Source of the DNA: Pseudobutyrivibrio ruminis AD2017
GTDB taxonomy: Bacteria; Bacillota; Clostridia; Lachnospirales; Lachnospiraceae
NCBI RefSeq assembly: GCF_000424305.1
Contig: NZ_AUJQ01000005.1
Location: forward strand, 62,001-126,000
Direction of reading: 5' to 3'
DNA: 64,000 nt
The notes beneath the pieces were generated by a model. That model did no database searches, was not told where the DNA came from, and worked only from the letters and a program-made list of their open reading frames with translations. Positions 1 through 8,502 of this stretch are shown here, one piece after another. Within the stretch, counting starts at the first letter, position 1, and each line of letters starts with the position of its first letter. Made by a program: the position numbers and the translations under genes.

Positions 1-2
1 AC

Positions 3-98
3 ATTTTCCGCAGTGTTGAAAATGTAAATCTTGCCACAGTAATTGCTTACAAACAGGATGGTGTAAAGCATCATTTCTTAGATGATTATGATAACTAA
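3..98 (+). CDS. C-terminal end of an unidentified protein (partial)
   Basis: The window opens inside a gene of which the last 31 codons are visible, ending with TAA at 96-98. The stop overlaps the end of the opposing Rrf2 regulator gene by four bases, so the two genes converge tail to tail. Frames 1 and 2 both stop within 30 bases, so this is the only open frame. The tail ends HHFLDDYDN; I do not recognise it and no function can be given. Confidence 0.4.
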   Translation: MFRSVENVNLATVIAYKQDGVKHHFLDDYDN

Positions 99-496
99 CT
101 GTTAACTAAATCGCTGAGCTTCTTGCCATAGAAGAAGTCTCTTTCAAGTAGATAAAATTCAGTCCACATTGGGAGTGTCTTGCATACTCCCTCGCGAGGG
201 CAGTCTTTCGCACCGTCAGCCAGACATGCTACAGGTGCGAGGCTGCCCTCTAATAACTCTATAATCTCTCCAACGGAATACTCTTCCGGCTTTCTTGTAA
301 GCTTGTAGCCGCCGCCCTTACCGCTGACACCAGCAACTAGGCCGCCTTTAACAAGTTCCTTAACAATAATCTCTAAATACTTCTTTGAAATATCCTGACG
401 CTCTGCAATATCCTTAAGAGGAATATAAGCCTCAGAATGCTGCTGCGCCAAATCTATCATAACGCGTAGTGCGTATCTTCCTTTTGTACTAAACAT
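95..496 (-). CDS. Rrf2-family transcriptional regulator (CymR/IscR type)
   Basis: This 133-residue protein is a DNA-binding regulator of the Rrf2 family. The N-terminal winged helix-turn-helix is typical (FSTKGRYALRVMIDLA at 2-17, then SKKYLEIIVKEL and the wing SGKGGGYKL). Three cysteines (C91, C99, C105) lie in the loop where IscR-type members bind an Fe-S cluster, so redox or cluster sensing is possible; CymR proper usually lacks them. It is divergent from the gene at 618, and its own promoter contains a half-site shared with the operators upstream of the cysteine-related genes at 1486 and 5273. I infer that it represses sulfur assimilation and itself. Cofactor and inducer are not visible from sequence. 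Confidence 0.9.
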   Translation of the reverse strand: MFSTKGRYALRVMIDLAQQHSEAYIPLKDIAERQDISKKYLEIIVKELVKGGLVAGVSGKGGGYKLTRKPEEYSVGEIIELLEGSLAPVACLADGAKDCPREGVCKTLPMWTEFYLLERDFFYGKKLSDLVNS

Positions 497-518
497 AATC
501 GTAACCTCCTATTACCAT

Positions 519-548
519 ATTTTACGATAGGTAAGTAGGTAATTGCAA
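519..548 (-). promoter_or_regulatory. Promoter of the Rrf2 gene with embedded operator half-site
   Basis: Reading the minus strand, TTGCAA (plus 543-548) and TAAAAT (plus 519-524) are separated by 18 bp and lie just upstream of the regulator's ribosome site. The spacer contains the 10-mer AGTAGGTAAT (plus 534-543). The same 10-mer occurs in the promoters at 1432 and 5186, which suggests autorepression. Confidence 0.55.
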
Positions 549-617
549 GACTCTACAGTTTTTTTAATATTAATGGTAATATAGAAAAAATAACTTAGCA
601 AAAGGAGATATAAGGAA

Positions 618-1013
618 ATGACAATAGAAGAAAGAGCTGACTTGGCAGCTAATTTAAAGGCAACAGGCCAGTGCAACTGCACACAGTCTGTACTAAAGGC
701 ATTTGAAGATAAGATTGATATTGCTCCAGAGGAGCTTTCAAAGCTTGCAGCTGGCTTCGCAGCAGGCATGGGTTGTATGGAAAGCACCTGCGGTGCCCTT
801 ATCGGCGCTGTAATGACAGCCGGTATGATTACAGAAGGAAAAGGCACCCCTAGATACTCAAAGGAAATGGTAAGCAAGTTCAATGACAGATGTGGCGCCA
901 CAATCTGCAAGGATTTAAAAGGAATCTCCACAGGCCAGGTACTTTGCGAATGCCCTGAGTGTGTACGTAATGCAGTGCTTGCGTTGGGCGAGACTTTGGC
1001 AGTAGAAGATTAA
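618..1013 (+). CDS. C_GCAxxG_C_C family protein (putative redox-active)
   Basis: A 131-residue soluble protein with conserved cysteines in the pattern of the C_GCAxxG_C_C family: CNCTQSV near 21-27, GMGCMESTCGALIGAVM in the middle, RCGATICKDLKG and CECPECV towards the end. Members are thought to be redox-active or metal-binding, but their substrate is unknown. The ribosome site AAAGGAG lies 10 bases upstream of the ATG. It is transcribed divergently from the Rrf2 regulator and shares its control region, so it may be part of the same sulfur or redox response. Confidence 0.75.
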   Translation: MTIEERADLAANLKATGQCNCTQSVLKAFEDKIDIAPEELSKLAAGFAAGMGCMESTCGALIGAVMTAGMITEGKGTPRYSKEMVSKFNDRCGATICKDLKGISTGQVLCECPECVRNAVLALGETLAVED

Positions 1014-1016
1014 GCT

Positions 1017-1364
1017 TTAAAACTCCCAGGCAACCAAAGGCATCTAATAAATTGGTTCATGTGGTGTTTATTATCGGAGGATTACATTAAATACTAAAGA
1101 AAATAGATTATTTCCGTATTAAATAGAAGATGATTACATGAATAATTGTGATATTGCATATTATATGGTAATTATTCAATGTGCCTTCATAGTGTAATAC
1201 CCATGTATTGCATGAGTGAGTAGAAGTTATGCCACACTCCTTGTAAAGCCTACGGAAATATCCTAAGATTATATAAAACTTATGTAATTTTTAGAAAACC
1301 AAAGCTTCATAGAGTTTAAATCTTAAATAAAGTGACAAAGAAAACTATTAAAATTTCAAGTAAC
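1017..1364. other. Intergenic stretch without a recognisable gene
   Basis: About 350 bases of A+T-rich sequence between the cysteine-rich protein and the terminator at 1365. I see no convincing reading frame, tRNA or T-box/SAM-type leader motif here. It may be the 3' region of the upstream transcript. Confidence 0.4.
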
Positions 1365-1408
1365 AATAGCCAGCTATAAATCAATTTGATAGCTGGCTAT
1401 TATTTTTT
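1365..1408 (+). terminator. Rho-independent terminator
   Basis: Perfect 13-bp stem (AATAGCCAGCTAT / ATAGCTGGCTATT) with an 11-nt loop followed by a run of six T. It ends transcription from upstream just ahead of the promoter at 1425. A near copy occurs at 5119, also directly before a promoter. Confidence 0.85.
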
Positions 1409-1424
1409 ACAATTATAAAGCCTA

Positions 1425-1453
1425 TTGACCTAGTAGGTAATAAGAATTAATAT
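1425..1453 (+). promoter_or_regulatory. Sulfur-regulon promoter with Rrf2/CymR-type operator
   Basis: TTGACC (1425-1430), a 17-bp spacer and TAATAT (1448-1453) form a good sigma-A promoter for the hydrolase/ABC transporter operon. An 11-bp inverted repeat, ACCTAGTAGGT (1428-1438), overlaps the -35 box and the start of the spacer, where a bound repressor would block RNA polymerase. The identical -35 and palindrome recur at 5179. Confidence 0.7.
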
Positions 1454-1485
1454 ATGTCACATAATAACAAGAAAGGAGGTACCAC

Positions 1486-2103
1486 ATGAAAAACATCTTA
1501 TGTTTTGGGGATTCAAATACATACGGGCTACGTCCAGATAATGGTGATAGATATGCCAGAGATGTCAGATGGACAGGGATTCTTTCCAAGAGGCTTGGCG
1601 ATAAAGATTACAGAATCGTTGAAGAAGGCTTATGTGGAAGAACTACTGTTTTTGAAGATAGCACACGTATTGGTAGGAATGGCTCTCTTTACTTGCCGGT
1701 TTTTTTGGAGTCACATTATCCAATTGATACAGTAGTACTGATGCTTGGAACTAACGATTGTAAATCAATTTATAATGCTTCCTCTACAGTGATTGGCAGA
1801 GGAATAGAAATCCTTCTTAAACAAATTAGAGCGTATAAAAAAGACATGGACATCATCTTAATATCACCTATTCATCTAGGCGAAAAAGTATGGATGAAAA
1901 AGTACGATCCAGAGTTTAATGAAAATTCAGTGGTTACCTCCAAGGAGTTGAAGGCAGTATTTAAAAAGCTTGCGGAGGAATATGATTGTAAGTTTTTGGC
2001 AGCATCTGATGTGGCGGAGCCTTCAGAATTGGATCAGGAGCACATGGACGATAGAAGCCATGCGAATCTTGCGGGGGCAATTGAAAAATTGATAAAAATA
2101 TAA
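1486..2103 (+). CDS. SGNH/GDSL-type hydrolase
   Basis: A 205-residue cytosolic esterase-type hydrolase. The SGNH blocks are all present: CFGDSNTYG with the nucleophile serine near residue 10, the glycine of EEGLCGRTT, MLGTND with the block III asparagine, and the DDRSH aspartate-histidine pair near the end. There is no signal peptide. An AAAGGAGG ribosome site precedes the ATG. It is first in an operon with an amino acid ABC transporter, under a sulfur-type operator. Removal of an acyl group from an imported sulfur compound would fit, but that is inference. Confidence 0.85.
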   Translation: MKNILCFGDSNTYGLRPDNGDRYARDVRWTGILSKRLGDKDYRIVEEGLCGRTTVFEDSTRIGRNGSLYLPVFLESHYPIDTVVLMLGTNDCKSIYNASSTVIGRGIEILLKQIRAYKKDMDIILISPIHLGEKVWMKKYDPEFNENSVVTSKELKAVFKKLAEEYDCKFLAASDVAEPSELDQEHMDDRSHANLAGAIEKLIKI

Positions 2104-2122
2104 ATGAAAGAGGATTATTAAA

Positions 2123-3028
2123 ATGAGAAACAAATTATTAAAAAGATTAACAAGCGGATTACTTATTACAGCACTTACAGCTGCTACATTTACAGCATGC
2201 GGCTCTAGTGATAACTCAGCAGCTACTTTAGATGCAGGTACAACTGATTCATCAAAGGAAACAGGTTCAGCAGCAGGATTTAGAACATTAGATGAAATCA
2301 AAGAAAGTGGAACAATCAATATTGGAGTATTTTCAGATAAGAGCCCATTTGGTTATGTAGATGAGAACGGCGAATATGCAGGATATGATGTTTATTTTGC
2401 AGAAAGAATTGGCAAGGACCTTGGAGTTGAAATCAACTATGTGTCTACAGAGGCAGCTAACAGAATCGAATATCTTCAGACAGGAAAGGTAGATATCATC
2501 CTTGCAAACTTTACTGTTACAGAGGAGCGTGCACAAGAGGTTGATTTTGCACTTCCATATATGAATGTAGCTCTTGGTGTTGTATCACCATCAGATGCAG
2601 TAGTAGAAAGTCTTGATGATATCGGTGCTGATGATCAGGTTATTGTTATTTCTGGAACAACAGCAGAAACATATCTTACAAAGAATTATCCAGATATTAA
2701 GCTTCAGAAATACGATGCATATGCAGAAGCAAAGACAGCTTTTGAAAATGGTAATGGTGTGGCATGGGCAAATGACAACACAGAAGTTATCGCATTTTCG
2801 ATAGAAAATGAGGGCTACACAGTAGGCATCCCTTCACTTGGTGACAATGATACTATTGCACCTGCAGTAACAAAGGGTAATGAAACACTTCTTACATGGC
2901 TCAATGATGAAATTACATCACTTGGCGACGAGCAGTTCTTCCACGCTGATTATGAGGCAACACTTCTTGATACATACGGAGCTGACTATGAGGATACTCT
3001 TGTAGTAGAAGGTGGAAAAGTACAGTAA
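2123..3028 (+). CDS. Amino acid (probably cystine) ABC transporter, substrate-binding lipoprotein
   Basis: A 301-residue family 3 solute-binding protein. The N-terminus is a lipoprotein signal with cleavage before C26 (ATFTAC), followed by a Ser/Thr-rich linker. The mature domain begins near RTLDEIKESGTINIGVFSDKS and contains the YDVYFAERIGKDL and ANFTVTEERAQEVDFALPY stretches typical of polar amino acid binding proteins. It lies 19 bp after the hydrolase and is followed by two permeases and an ATPase. The CymR-type operator ahead of the operon makes cystine or a related sulfur amino acid the likely ligand; sequence alone does not prove it. Confidence 0.88.
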   Translation: MRNKLLKRLTSGLLITALTAATFTACGSSDNSAATLDAGTTDSSKETGSAAGFRTLDEIKESGTINIGVFSDKSPFGYVDENGEYAGYDVYFAERIGKDLGVEINYVSTEAANRIEYLQTGKVDIILANFTVTEERAQEVDFALPYMNVALGVVSPSDAVVESLDDIGADDQVIVISGTTAETYLTKNYPDIKLQKYDAYAEAKTAFENGNGVAWANDNTEVIAFSIENEGYTVGIPSLGDNDTIAPAVTKGNETLLTWLNDEITSLGDEQFFHADYEATLLDTYGADYEDTLVVEGGKVQ

Positions 3029-3047
3029 TTGAAAGGCTATTTATTTA

Positions 3048-3710
3048 GTGATGGATATAGATATTCTTAAAAGTTATATTCCACTATATAAGGACGCACT
3101 TTTTCTTACAATGAAGATAGGATGGCAGGGCATACTTCTTAGTTTGATTCTTGGACTAGTTGGCGCTGCCGTTCTTCATTTTAAAGTTCCGGTCCTTAAA
3201 GTTATCACTGGAATATACATTGAAATTTTTAGAAACACACCACTTTTGGTACAGTTATTTTTTATTTATTTTGCATTGCCAAAGGTGGGGGTAAAGATTA
3301 CAGCAGAAACTTGCGGCGTGCTTGGCTTAGGAATGCTTGGCGGCGCCTACATGATAGAAACTATCAGAAGTGGATTGGAATCAATCCCAGTAATACAAAC
3401 AGAAAGCGCATTAAGCCTTGGCATGACAAAGGAGCAGACTTTTATACATGTAATATTGCCTCAGGCAATTTCCATGAGTGTGCCAGGTCTTCTTGCAAAT
3501 GTTATTTTCCTTTTGAAGGAAACATCAGTATTTTCCACAATAAGCCTTATGGATTTGATGTTTACAGCAAAAGATTTAATTGGAATGTACGCAAAGACTA
3601 TAGAGTGCTTATTCCTTCTTGTATTGTTCTATTTGATAATGCTTCTTCCAGTTTCAATACTGGGGGCATTTGTAGAAAGGAGGATGCGCTATGGCCAATT
3701 TGGGGATTGA
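3048..3710 (+). CDS. Amino acid ABC transporter permease (first of two)
   Basis: A 220-residue inner-membrane permease of the HisM/TcyB type with about five transmembrane helices. The EAA loop is seen as ESALSLGMTKEQTFIHVILPQA, where the ATPase docks; YIEIFRNTPLLVQLFFIYFALP is the usual family signature. The start is GTG at 3048 or ATG at 3051, 11-14 bases after GAAAGG. It overlaps the next permease by 20 bases, which points to translational coupling and a heterodimeric channel. Confidence 0.88.
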   Translation: MMDIDILKSYIPLYKDALFLTMKIGWQGILLSLILGLVGAAVLHFKVPVLKVITGIYIEIFRNTPLLVQLFFIYFALPKVGVKITAETCGVLGLGMLGGAYMIETIRSGLESIPVIQTESALSLGMTKEQTFIHVILPQAISMSVPGLLANVIFLLKETSVFSTISLMDLMFTAKDLIGMYAKTIECLFLLVLFYLIMLLPVSILGAFVERRMRYGQFGD

Positions 3711-4365
3711 TGTTTTATTTAAGGGCACAAACTTTTTAAGACTTTTGCAAGGCTTGTGGGTATCAGTAGAAATCAGCCTTGTATCAGTTGCAATCAGCAT
3801 TATATTAGGATTGCTTGTAGGTGTTTTGATGACACTTAATAAGCTATGGCTTAAGGCCATTCTTAAAATCTATCTTGAGATTGTCAGAATCATGCCACAA
3901 ATGGTACTGCTATTCATTGTATATTTCGGAACCACCAGAGTATTTGGTTGGGACATTACAGCGGAGGCTGCTGCTATATTTGTATTTAGCTTTTGGGGCG
4001 TTGCTGAAATGGGAGATTTAGTAAGAGGTTCCATAAAAAGCATTCCTAAGATTCAGTTTGAATCTGCATATGCGCTAGGCATGGATAAAAAGCAGACTTA
4101 CTTTTACATCATATTGCCACAGACAATTAGAAGACTGATTCCACTTTCTATAAATCTGATTACAAGAATGATTAAAACCACATCTCTTGTAATGATGATT
4201 GGAATAGTGGAAGTTTTAAAGGTGGCACAGCAGATAATCGAGGCAAACAGAAAGGCATCACCTAACGCAGCCTTTGGAGTATTTGCTGTGGTGTTCTTAC
4301 TATATTTTATAGTTTGCTGGCCTATCAGCAGACTTGCAGTTTATTTAGAGAAAAGGTGGGCGTAA
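3691..4365 (+). CDS. Amino acid ABC transporter permease (second of two)
   Basis: A 224-residue paralogue of the preceding permease with the same topology and signatures (YLEIVRIMPQMVLLFIVYFG, ESAYALGMDKKQTYFYIILPQT). An AGGAGG-type site inside the upstream gene precedes the ATG. The TAA stop overlaps the ATG of the ATPase gene. Together these make a full importer of binding protein, two permeases and ATPase. Confidence 0.88.
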   Translation: MANLGIDVLFKGTNFLRLLQGLWVSVEISLVSVAISIILGLLVGVLMTLNKLWLKAILKIYLEIVRIMPQMVLLFIVYFGTTRVFGWDITAEAAAIFVFSFWGVAEMGDLVRGSIKSIPKIQFESAYALGMDKKQTYFYIILPQTIRRLIPLSINLITRMIKTTSLVMMIGIVEVLKVAQQIIEANRKASPNAAFGVFAVVFLLYFIVCWPISRLAVYLEKRWA

Positions 4366-5105
4366 TGAGCGAATTATTAAAAGTTACACATTTACAAAAG
4401 AAATTTGGAGATAATGTTGTATTAAAAGATATTAACCTATCTGTGAAAAAGGGAGAGGTTGTGGTTATCATAGGTCCATCTGGCTGCGGAAAAAGTACTT
4501 TTCTAAGGTGCCTTAATGGACTGGAGGAAATCCAAGACGGAGTCATAGTGGTGGACGGTCTTCCTGTTGAAGCTGGTAAAAGAGAAATTACAAAGCTAAG
4601 GCAAAAAATCGGAATGGTATTTCAATCCTACGAGTTGTTTCCACACAAAACGGTGCTTGAAAACATAATCCTTGCGCCAATGAAGGTACAGAAGCGTTCT
4701 AAGGATGAAGCTACAAAGGAAGCTTTAGAGCTATTAGATAAGGTTGGGCTTGTAGATAAAAAGGATTATTATCCAAGACAGCTTTCTGGCGGACAAAAGC
4801 AAAGAGTGGCAATTGTTCGTGCACTACTGATGCACCCTGAGATTCTATTATTTGATGAGGTGACAGCTGCACTTGATCCGGAGATGGTGCACGAGGTGTT
4901 AGAGACAATGCTGGCCCTTGCAAAATCAGGTTCAACTATGCTTATAGTTACTCATGAGATGTCGTTTGCAAGAGCTATTGCTGACAGAATTCTATTTTTA
5001 GATAAGGGAGAGATAGTGGAGGAAAGCAACGATGCAAAAAGCTTTTTCATCCAACCTACCACTGAAAGAGCACGTAAATTCTTAAAAACGTTTGCATATG
5101 AATAG
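4365..5105 (+). CDS. Amino acid ABC transporter ATP-binding protein
   Basis: The 246-residue ATPase of the importer (GlnQ/TcyC family). Visible motifs are Walker A GPSGCGKST, Q-loop FQSYELFPH, signature LSGGQKQR, Walker B ILLFDE and the switch histidine in VTHE. The reading frame stays open upstream to 4314, but ATG at 4365 is the likely start: it overlaps the TAA of the permease gene, has AAAGGTGG just upstream, and gives the family's usual length. Confidence 0.92.
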   Translation: MSELLKVTHLQKKFGDNVVLKDINLSVKKGEVVVIIGPSGCGKSTFLRCLNGLEEIQDGVIVVDGLPVEAGKREITKLRQKIGMVFQSYELFPHKTVLENIILAPMKVQKRSKDEATKEALELLDKVGLVDKKDYYPRQLSGGQKQRVAIVRALLMHPEILLFDEVTAALDPEMVHEVLETMLALAKSGSTMLIVTHEMSFARAIADRILFLDKGEIVEESNDAKSFFIQPTTERARKFLKTFAYE

Positions 5106-5118
5106 AGAAATATAAATA

Positions 5119-5161
5119 TATAGCTGGTTATAAATCAAATTTATAGCCAGCTATAATTTTT
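5119..5161 (+). terminator. Rho-independent terminator of the ABC operon
   Basis: A 16-bp stem with one G-T pair (TATAGCTGG at 5119 to CCAGCTATA at 5155), a 5-nt loop and five T. It resembles the terminator at 1365 in stem sequence and in the spacer that follows, and both precede a sulfur-type promoter. Confidence 0.85.
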
Positions 5162-5178
5162 GGCAATTATAAAACCTA

Positions 5179-5207
5179 TTGACCTAGTAGGTAATAACTT
5201 ATATTAT
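5179..5207 (+). promoter_or_regulatory. Sulfur-regulon promoter with Rrf2/CymR-type operator
   Basis: TTGACC (5179-5184), 17-bp spacer and TATTAT (5202-5207) drive the sulfhydrylase gene. The palindrome ACCTAGTAGGT (5182-5192) overlaps the -35 box exactly as at 1425. Confidence 0.7.
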
Positions 5208-5272
5208 TAACACAACAAAACAAACGAGAATATTCTTAAGTAAAAACAAGGAAATAAAAGGAGGAAATATAT

Positions 5273-6607
5273 ATGAGCAACTATCGATTTGAAACATTGG
5301 CACTTCATGTAGGACAGGAAAATCCAGACCCAGCATCTGATGCAAGAGCAGTACCTATTTACCAGACAACATCTTATGTGTTTAGAGATTCTCAGCATGC
5401 GGCAGACAGATTCGGTCTTGCAGATGCAGGTAATATATATGGTAGACTTACAAACTCTACACAGGGAGTTTTGGAGGCAAGAGTGGCAGCCCTTGAAGGT
5501 GGTTCAGCAGCACTTGCAGTTGCATCTGGTGCAGCAGCTATCACATATACTATTCAGGCACTTGCAGCAAACGGTGGACATATCGTAGCCCAGAAGACCA
5601 TCTATGGCGGCAGCTACAATCTGCTTGCTCACACACTTACACAGTATGGTGTTTCTACAACATTTGTAGATGCGCACAACCTTGACGAAGTAAGAAATGC
5701 CATCCAGGATAATACAAGAGCTATTTACTTAGAGACACTTGGAAATCCAAACAGTGATATTCCAGATATTGATGCAATCGCACAAATTGCTCACGAGGCA
5801 AATCTTCCACTCGTTGTTGATAACACATTTGGTGCAGCTTATTGGGTTCGTCCAATTGAGCATGGTGCAGATATTGTTGTTCATTCAGCTACAAAGTTCT
5901 TCGGTGGACATGGTACAACACTTGGCGGTGTCATTGTTGAAGCTGGAAAATACGATTGGAAATCATCAGGAAAATATCCAAATATTGCAGAAGCTAACCC
6001 TAGCTATCATGGTGTTTCATTTGCTGAGGTGGCCGGACCTGCAGCATTTGTGACTTATATTAGGGCAATTCTTCTTAGAGACACAGGGGCAACAATCTCT
6101 CCATTTAATGCATTCCTCCTTTTGCAAGGAATAGAGACATTGCCTCTACGTCTCGACAGACATGCAGAAAACACAAAGAAGGTAGTAGAGTTCTTAAAGA
6201 ACCATCCAAAGGTAGCTCATGTTAATCATCCATCACTCGAGGATCATCCAGACCATGAGCTATACAAGAAATATTTCCCTAAGGATGGCGGAAGCATATT
6301 TACATTTGAAATTAAAGGGGGCAAAGAAGAGGCTTATAAGTTTATCGACAACCTTGAAATCTTTTCAATCCTTGCAAATGTAGCAGATGTAAAGAGTCTT
6401 GTAATTCACCCAGCCACAACAACACATTCACAGCTCACCGAAGAAGAGCTTATCGACCAGGGAATTACTCAAAGCACAATTCGTCTATCAATTGGAACAG
6501 AGCACATTGATGATATCATCGAGGATTTGGAAAAAGGCTTTGCAGCAATCGACGATGAGAAAATAGATGAGATTTTTAATGCAGAGAAAAACGCAAATGC
6601 GGTATAA
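5273..6607 (+). CDS. metY: O-acetylhomoserine sulfhydrylase (PLP enzyme)
   Basis: A 444-residue Cys/Met metabolism PLP enzyme. It condenses O-acetylhomoserine with sulfide to give homocysteine in the cytosol. The N-terminal FETLALHVGQENPDPASDARAVPIYQTTSY region, the SGAAA phosphate-binding stretch, and the pyridoxal lysine in HSATKFFGG (about K208) are characteristic. Length matches the direct-sulfhydrylation enzymes (about 430) rather than the shorter cystathionine synthases (about 380). AAAAGGAGG precedes the ATG. It has its own CymR-type promoter, and cysK follows after one structured RNA element. Confidence 0.9.
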   Translation: MSNYRFETLALHVGQENPDPASDARAVPIYQTTSYVFRDSQHAADRFGLADAGNIYGRLTNSTQGVLEARVAALEGGSAALAVASGAAAITYTIQALAANGGHIVAQKTIYGGSYNLLAHTLTQYGVSTTFVDAHNLDEVRNAIQDNTRAIYLETLGNPNSDIPDIDAIAQIAHEANLPLVVDNTFGAAYWVRPIEHGADIVVHSATKFFGGHGTTLGGVIVEAGKYDWKSSGKYPNIAEANPSYHGVSFAEVAGPAAFVTYIRAILLRDTGATISPFNAFLLLQGIETLPLRLDRHAENTKKVVEFLKNHPKVAHVNHPSLEDHPDHELYKKYFPKDGGSIFTFEIKGGKEEAYKFIDNLEIFSILANVADVKSLVIHPATTTHSQLTEEELIDQGITQSTIRLSIGTEHIDDIIEDLEKGFAAIDDEKIDEIFNAEKNANAV

Positions 6608-6632
6608 TAAGTTTTAATGAGATTTTAAATGA

Positions 6633-6715
6633 GCCTGTAGCTAACAAGCTATTATATTTCTTAAGGGAGACGTGCTGTCGACCGTAGAAATATAATGCTT
6701 GTGAGCGTAACAGGC
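6633..6715 (+). ncRNA. Structured RNA element, copy 1 (upstream of cysK)
   Basis: One of four copies in the window. Outer stem GCCTGT/ACAGGC, then an A versus GTA internal loop, a second stem GCTAACAAGC/GCTTGTGAGC with one mismatch, a bulged A, a third stem ATTATATTTC/GAAATATAAT, and an apical hairpin GG-GA-GAC/GTC-GA-CC that would contain tandem G-A pairs. It starts 26 bp after the metY stop and ends 36 bp before the cysK ATG. I do not recognise it as a named family. Confidence 0.75.
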
Positions 6716-6751
6716 GGACTATATTATTAGAAAAACTGGGAGGATATTGAT

Positions 6752-7684
6752 ATGTCAAAGATATATAAGGGAGCAAGTGAATTAATCGGAAATACTCCAC
6801 TTGTTGAGGTTACAAATATTGAAAAGGAACTTGGCTTAGAGGCTACAGTGTTAGTTAAGCTTGAATATTTCAATCCAGCTGGTTCTGTAAAGGATAGAGT
6901 TGCTCTAGCTATGATTGAAGATGCAGAAGAAAAGGGATTATTAAAGGAAGGTTCTGTAATCATTGAGCCAACAAGTGGTAATACAGGTATTGGCCTTGCA
7001 GCTATTGCAGCAGCAAAGGGCTATCGTGCAATTCTTACAATGCCAGAAACAATGTCAGTAGAACGTAGAAATATTCTTAAGGCATACGGCGCAGAAATCG
7101 TTCTTACTGAAGGTGCACAGGGCATGAAGGGCGCAATTGCTAAGGCTGAGGAGCTTGCTAAAGAAATCGATGGAAGCTTTATCCCAGGACAGTTTGTAAA
7201 TCCAGCAAATTCAGCAGCACATCGCTCAACAACAGGCCCAGAAATTTGGAGAGATACTGATGGAAAAGTGGATATCTTCATCGCTGGTGTAGGTACAGGT
7301 GGAACAGTTACAGGTGTTGGCGAATATCTCAAGAGCCAGAATCCAAAAGTAAAGGTAGTTGCACTTGAGCCAAAGGATTCTCCAGTTCTTTCAGAGGGAC
7401 GTGCAGGTGCTCATAAGATTCAGGGTATTGGTGCAGGCTTCGTGCCAGACGTTCTTAATACAAAGATTTATGATGAAGTATACCAGGCAGACAGTGAAGA
7501 TGCATTTGCAGCAGCTAAGCTTCTTGCCAAGAAGGAAGGCATCTCAGTTGGTATTTCATCTGGCGCAGCACTTCATGGTGCAATAGAACTTGCAAAGCGC
7601 CCAGAAAACAAGGGTAAGACAATCGTAGCACTTCTTCCAGATTCAGGAGACCGCTACTATTCAACACCACTTTTTACAGAGTAA
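6752..7684 (+). CDS. cysK: Cysteine synthase A (O-acetylserine sulfhydrylase)
   Basis: A 310-residue PLP enzyme making cysteine from O-acetylserine and sulfide. The pyridoxal lysine is K47 in NPAGSVKDR; the substrate loop [12 protein letters not shown], the phosphate-binding [15 protein letters not shown] and the C-terminal [15 protein letters not shown] are typical of CysK rather than CysM. GGGAGG precedes the ATG. It lies downstream of metY, possibly in the same transcript, so both homocysteine and cysteine can be made from sulfide. Confidence 0.95.
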   Translation: MSKIYKGASELIGNTPLVEVTNIEKELGLEATVLVKLEYFNPAGSVKDRVALAMIEDAEEKGLLKEGSVIIEPTSGNTGIGLAAIAAAKGYRAILTMPETMSVERRNILKAYGAEIVLTEGAQGMKGAIAKAEELAKEIDGSFIPGQFVNPANSAAHRSTTGPEIWRDTDGKVDIFIAGVGTGGTVTGVGEYLKSQNPKVKVVALEPKDSPVLSEGRAGAHKIQGIGAGFVPDVLNTKIYDEVYQADSEDAFAAAKLLAKKEGISVGISSGAALHGAIELAKRPENKGKTIVALLPDSGDRYYSTPLFTE

Positions 7685-7699
7685 TAATGATTATTTTAA

Positions 7700-7730
7700 G
7701 GCTAGAGCATTTCGCTCTAGCCATTTTTTT
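7700..7730 (+). terminator. Rho-independent terminator after cysK
   Basis: Perfect 9-bp stem GGCTAGAGC/GCTCTAGCC with a 5-nt loop and a run of seven T. Confidence 0.92.
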
Positions 7731-7783
7731 GAATAGAAGCTTCACCACTTGCACACAATCTATTTTTGTATTATTTTATAGTC

Positions 7784-8488
7784 ATGATTAATGTATGTAT
7801 CGTAGAAGATGAGCTGGCTCAGGCAGAGCTCCTCAAACAATATATAAGTAAATATGGAAATTCCACAAAGCAGCCCTTTAACATCACACATCTTAGTGAT
7901 GGAATAGACCTTGTAGATGATTATAAGGGGCAGTTTGATATTATATTGCTTGACATTCAGATGAAGCATTTGGATGGAATGGCAGCTGCGGAGAAGATTC
8001 GCAAGGTGGATTCTGATGTTATTATTATTTTTATCACCTCCACCGTACAGTATGCTGTTCAGGGATATGCTGTTGATGCCTTGGGATATGTACTTAAGCC
8101 TGTTCCTTACACTCAGTTTGAGCAGCTTTTTGATAAGGCCATCACCAGAGTAAATGCTAAAAAGCAGCATGTGTATGTAAAGGTTTCAGTGGATGATAAA
8201 CAGCTTAAGCTTGATTGCGATACCATTTCTTATATCGAAAGTCAGCGTAACAATGTTATCATTCATACTGATGACATGGACTATACTACCATTGGTCCTC
8301 TTAAAAGATTTGATGAAATGCTTATGGAGCATGGTTTTAGCAAATGCCATAACGCATACATCGTTAATCTTTCAAGGGTTGAGGCAGTGCAGAAGGAAGA
8401 GGTGTTACTTACAAACGGAGTAGCGCTTCCTATTAGTAGAGCCAGAAAAAAGGAATTTATGGCAGCCCTTACAGAAGACATTTTATAA
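7784..8488 (+). CDS. LytTR-family response regulator (AgrA-like)
   Basis: A 234-residue response regulator. The receiver domain (about 1-125) has the acidic pocket VEDE, phospho-acceptor D57 in LLDIQM, the switch region FITST and lysine in YVLKPV. The C-terminal LytTR DNA-binding domain (about 140-234) shows ISYIESQRNNVIIH and CHNAYIVNLSRV. The frame is open six codons further upstream, but ATG at 7784 fits the family start MINVCIVEDE. There is no good ribosome site. It is co-transcribed with the sensor kinase 15 bp downstream. LytTR proteins bind direct repeats about 21 bp apart. Confidence 0.88.
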   Translation: MINVCIVEDELAQAELLKQYISKYGNSTKQPFNITHLSDGIDLVDDYKGQFDIILLDIQMKHLDGMAAAEKIRKVDSDVIIIFITSTVQYAVQGYAVDALGYVLKPVPYTQFEQLFDKAITRVNAKKQHVYVKVSVDDKQLKLDCDTISYIESQRNNVIIHTDDMDYTTIGPLKRFDEMLMEHGFSKCHNAYIVNLSRVEAVQKEEVLLTNGVALPISRARKKEFMAALTEDIL

Positions 8489-8502
8489 GCTAGGAGATTA
8501 AA

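Noticed and set aside
1017-1364. Possible SAM or T-box riboswitch in the leader before the sulfur operon
   Set aside because: No conserved T-box sequence or SAM-riboswitch core is visible, and the terminator at 1365 precedes the promoter rather than following it.
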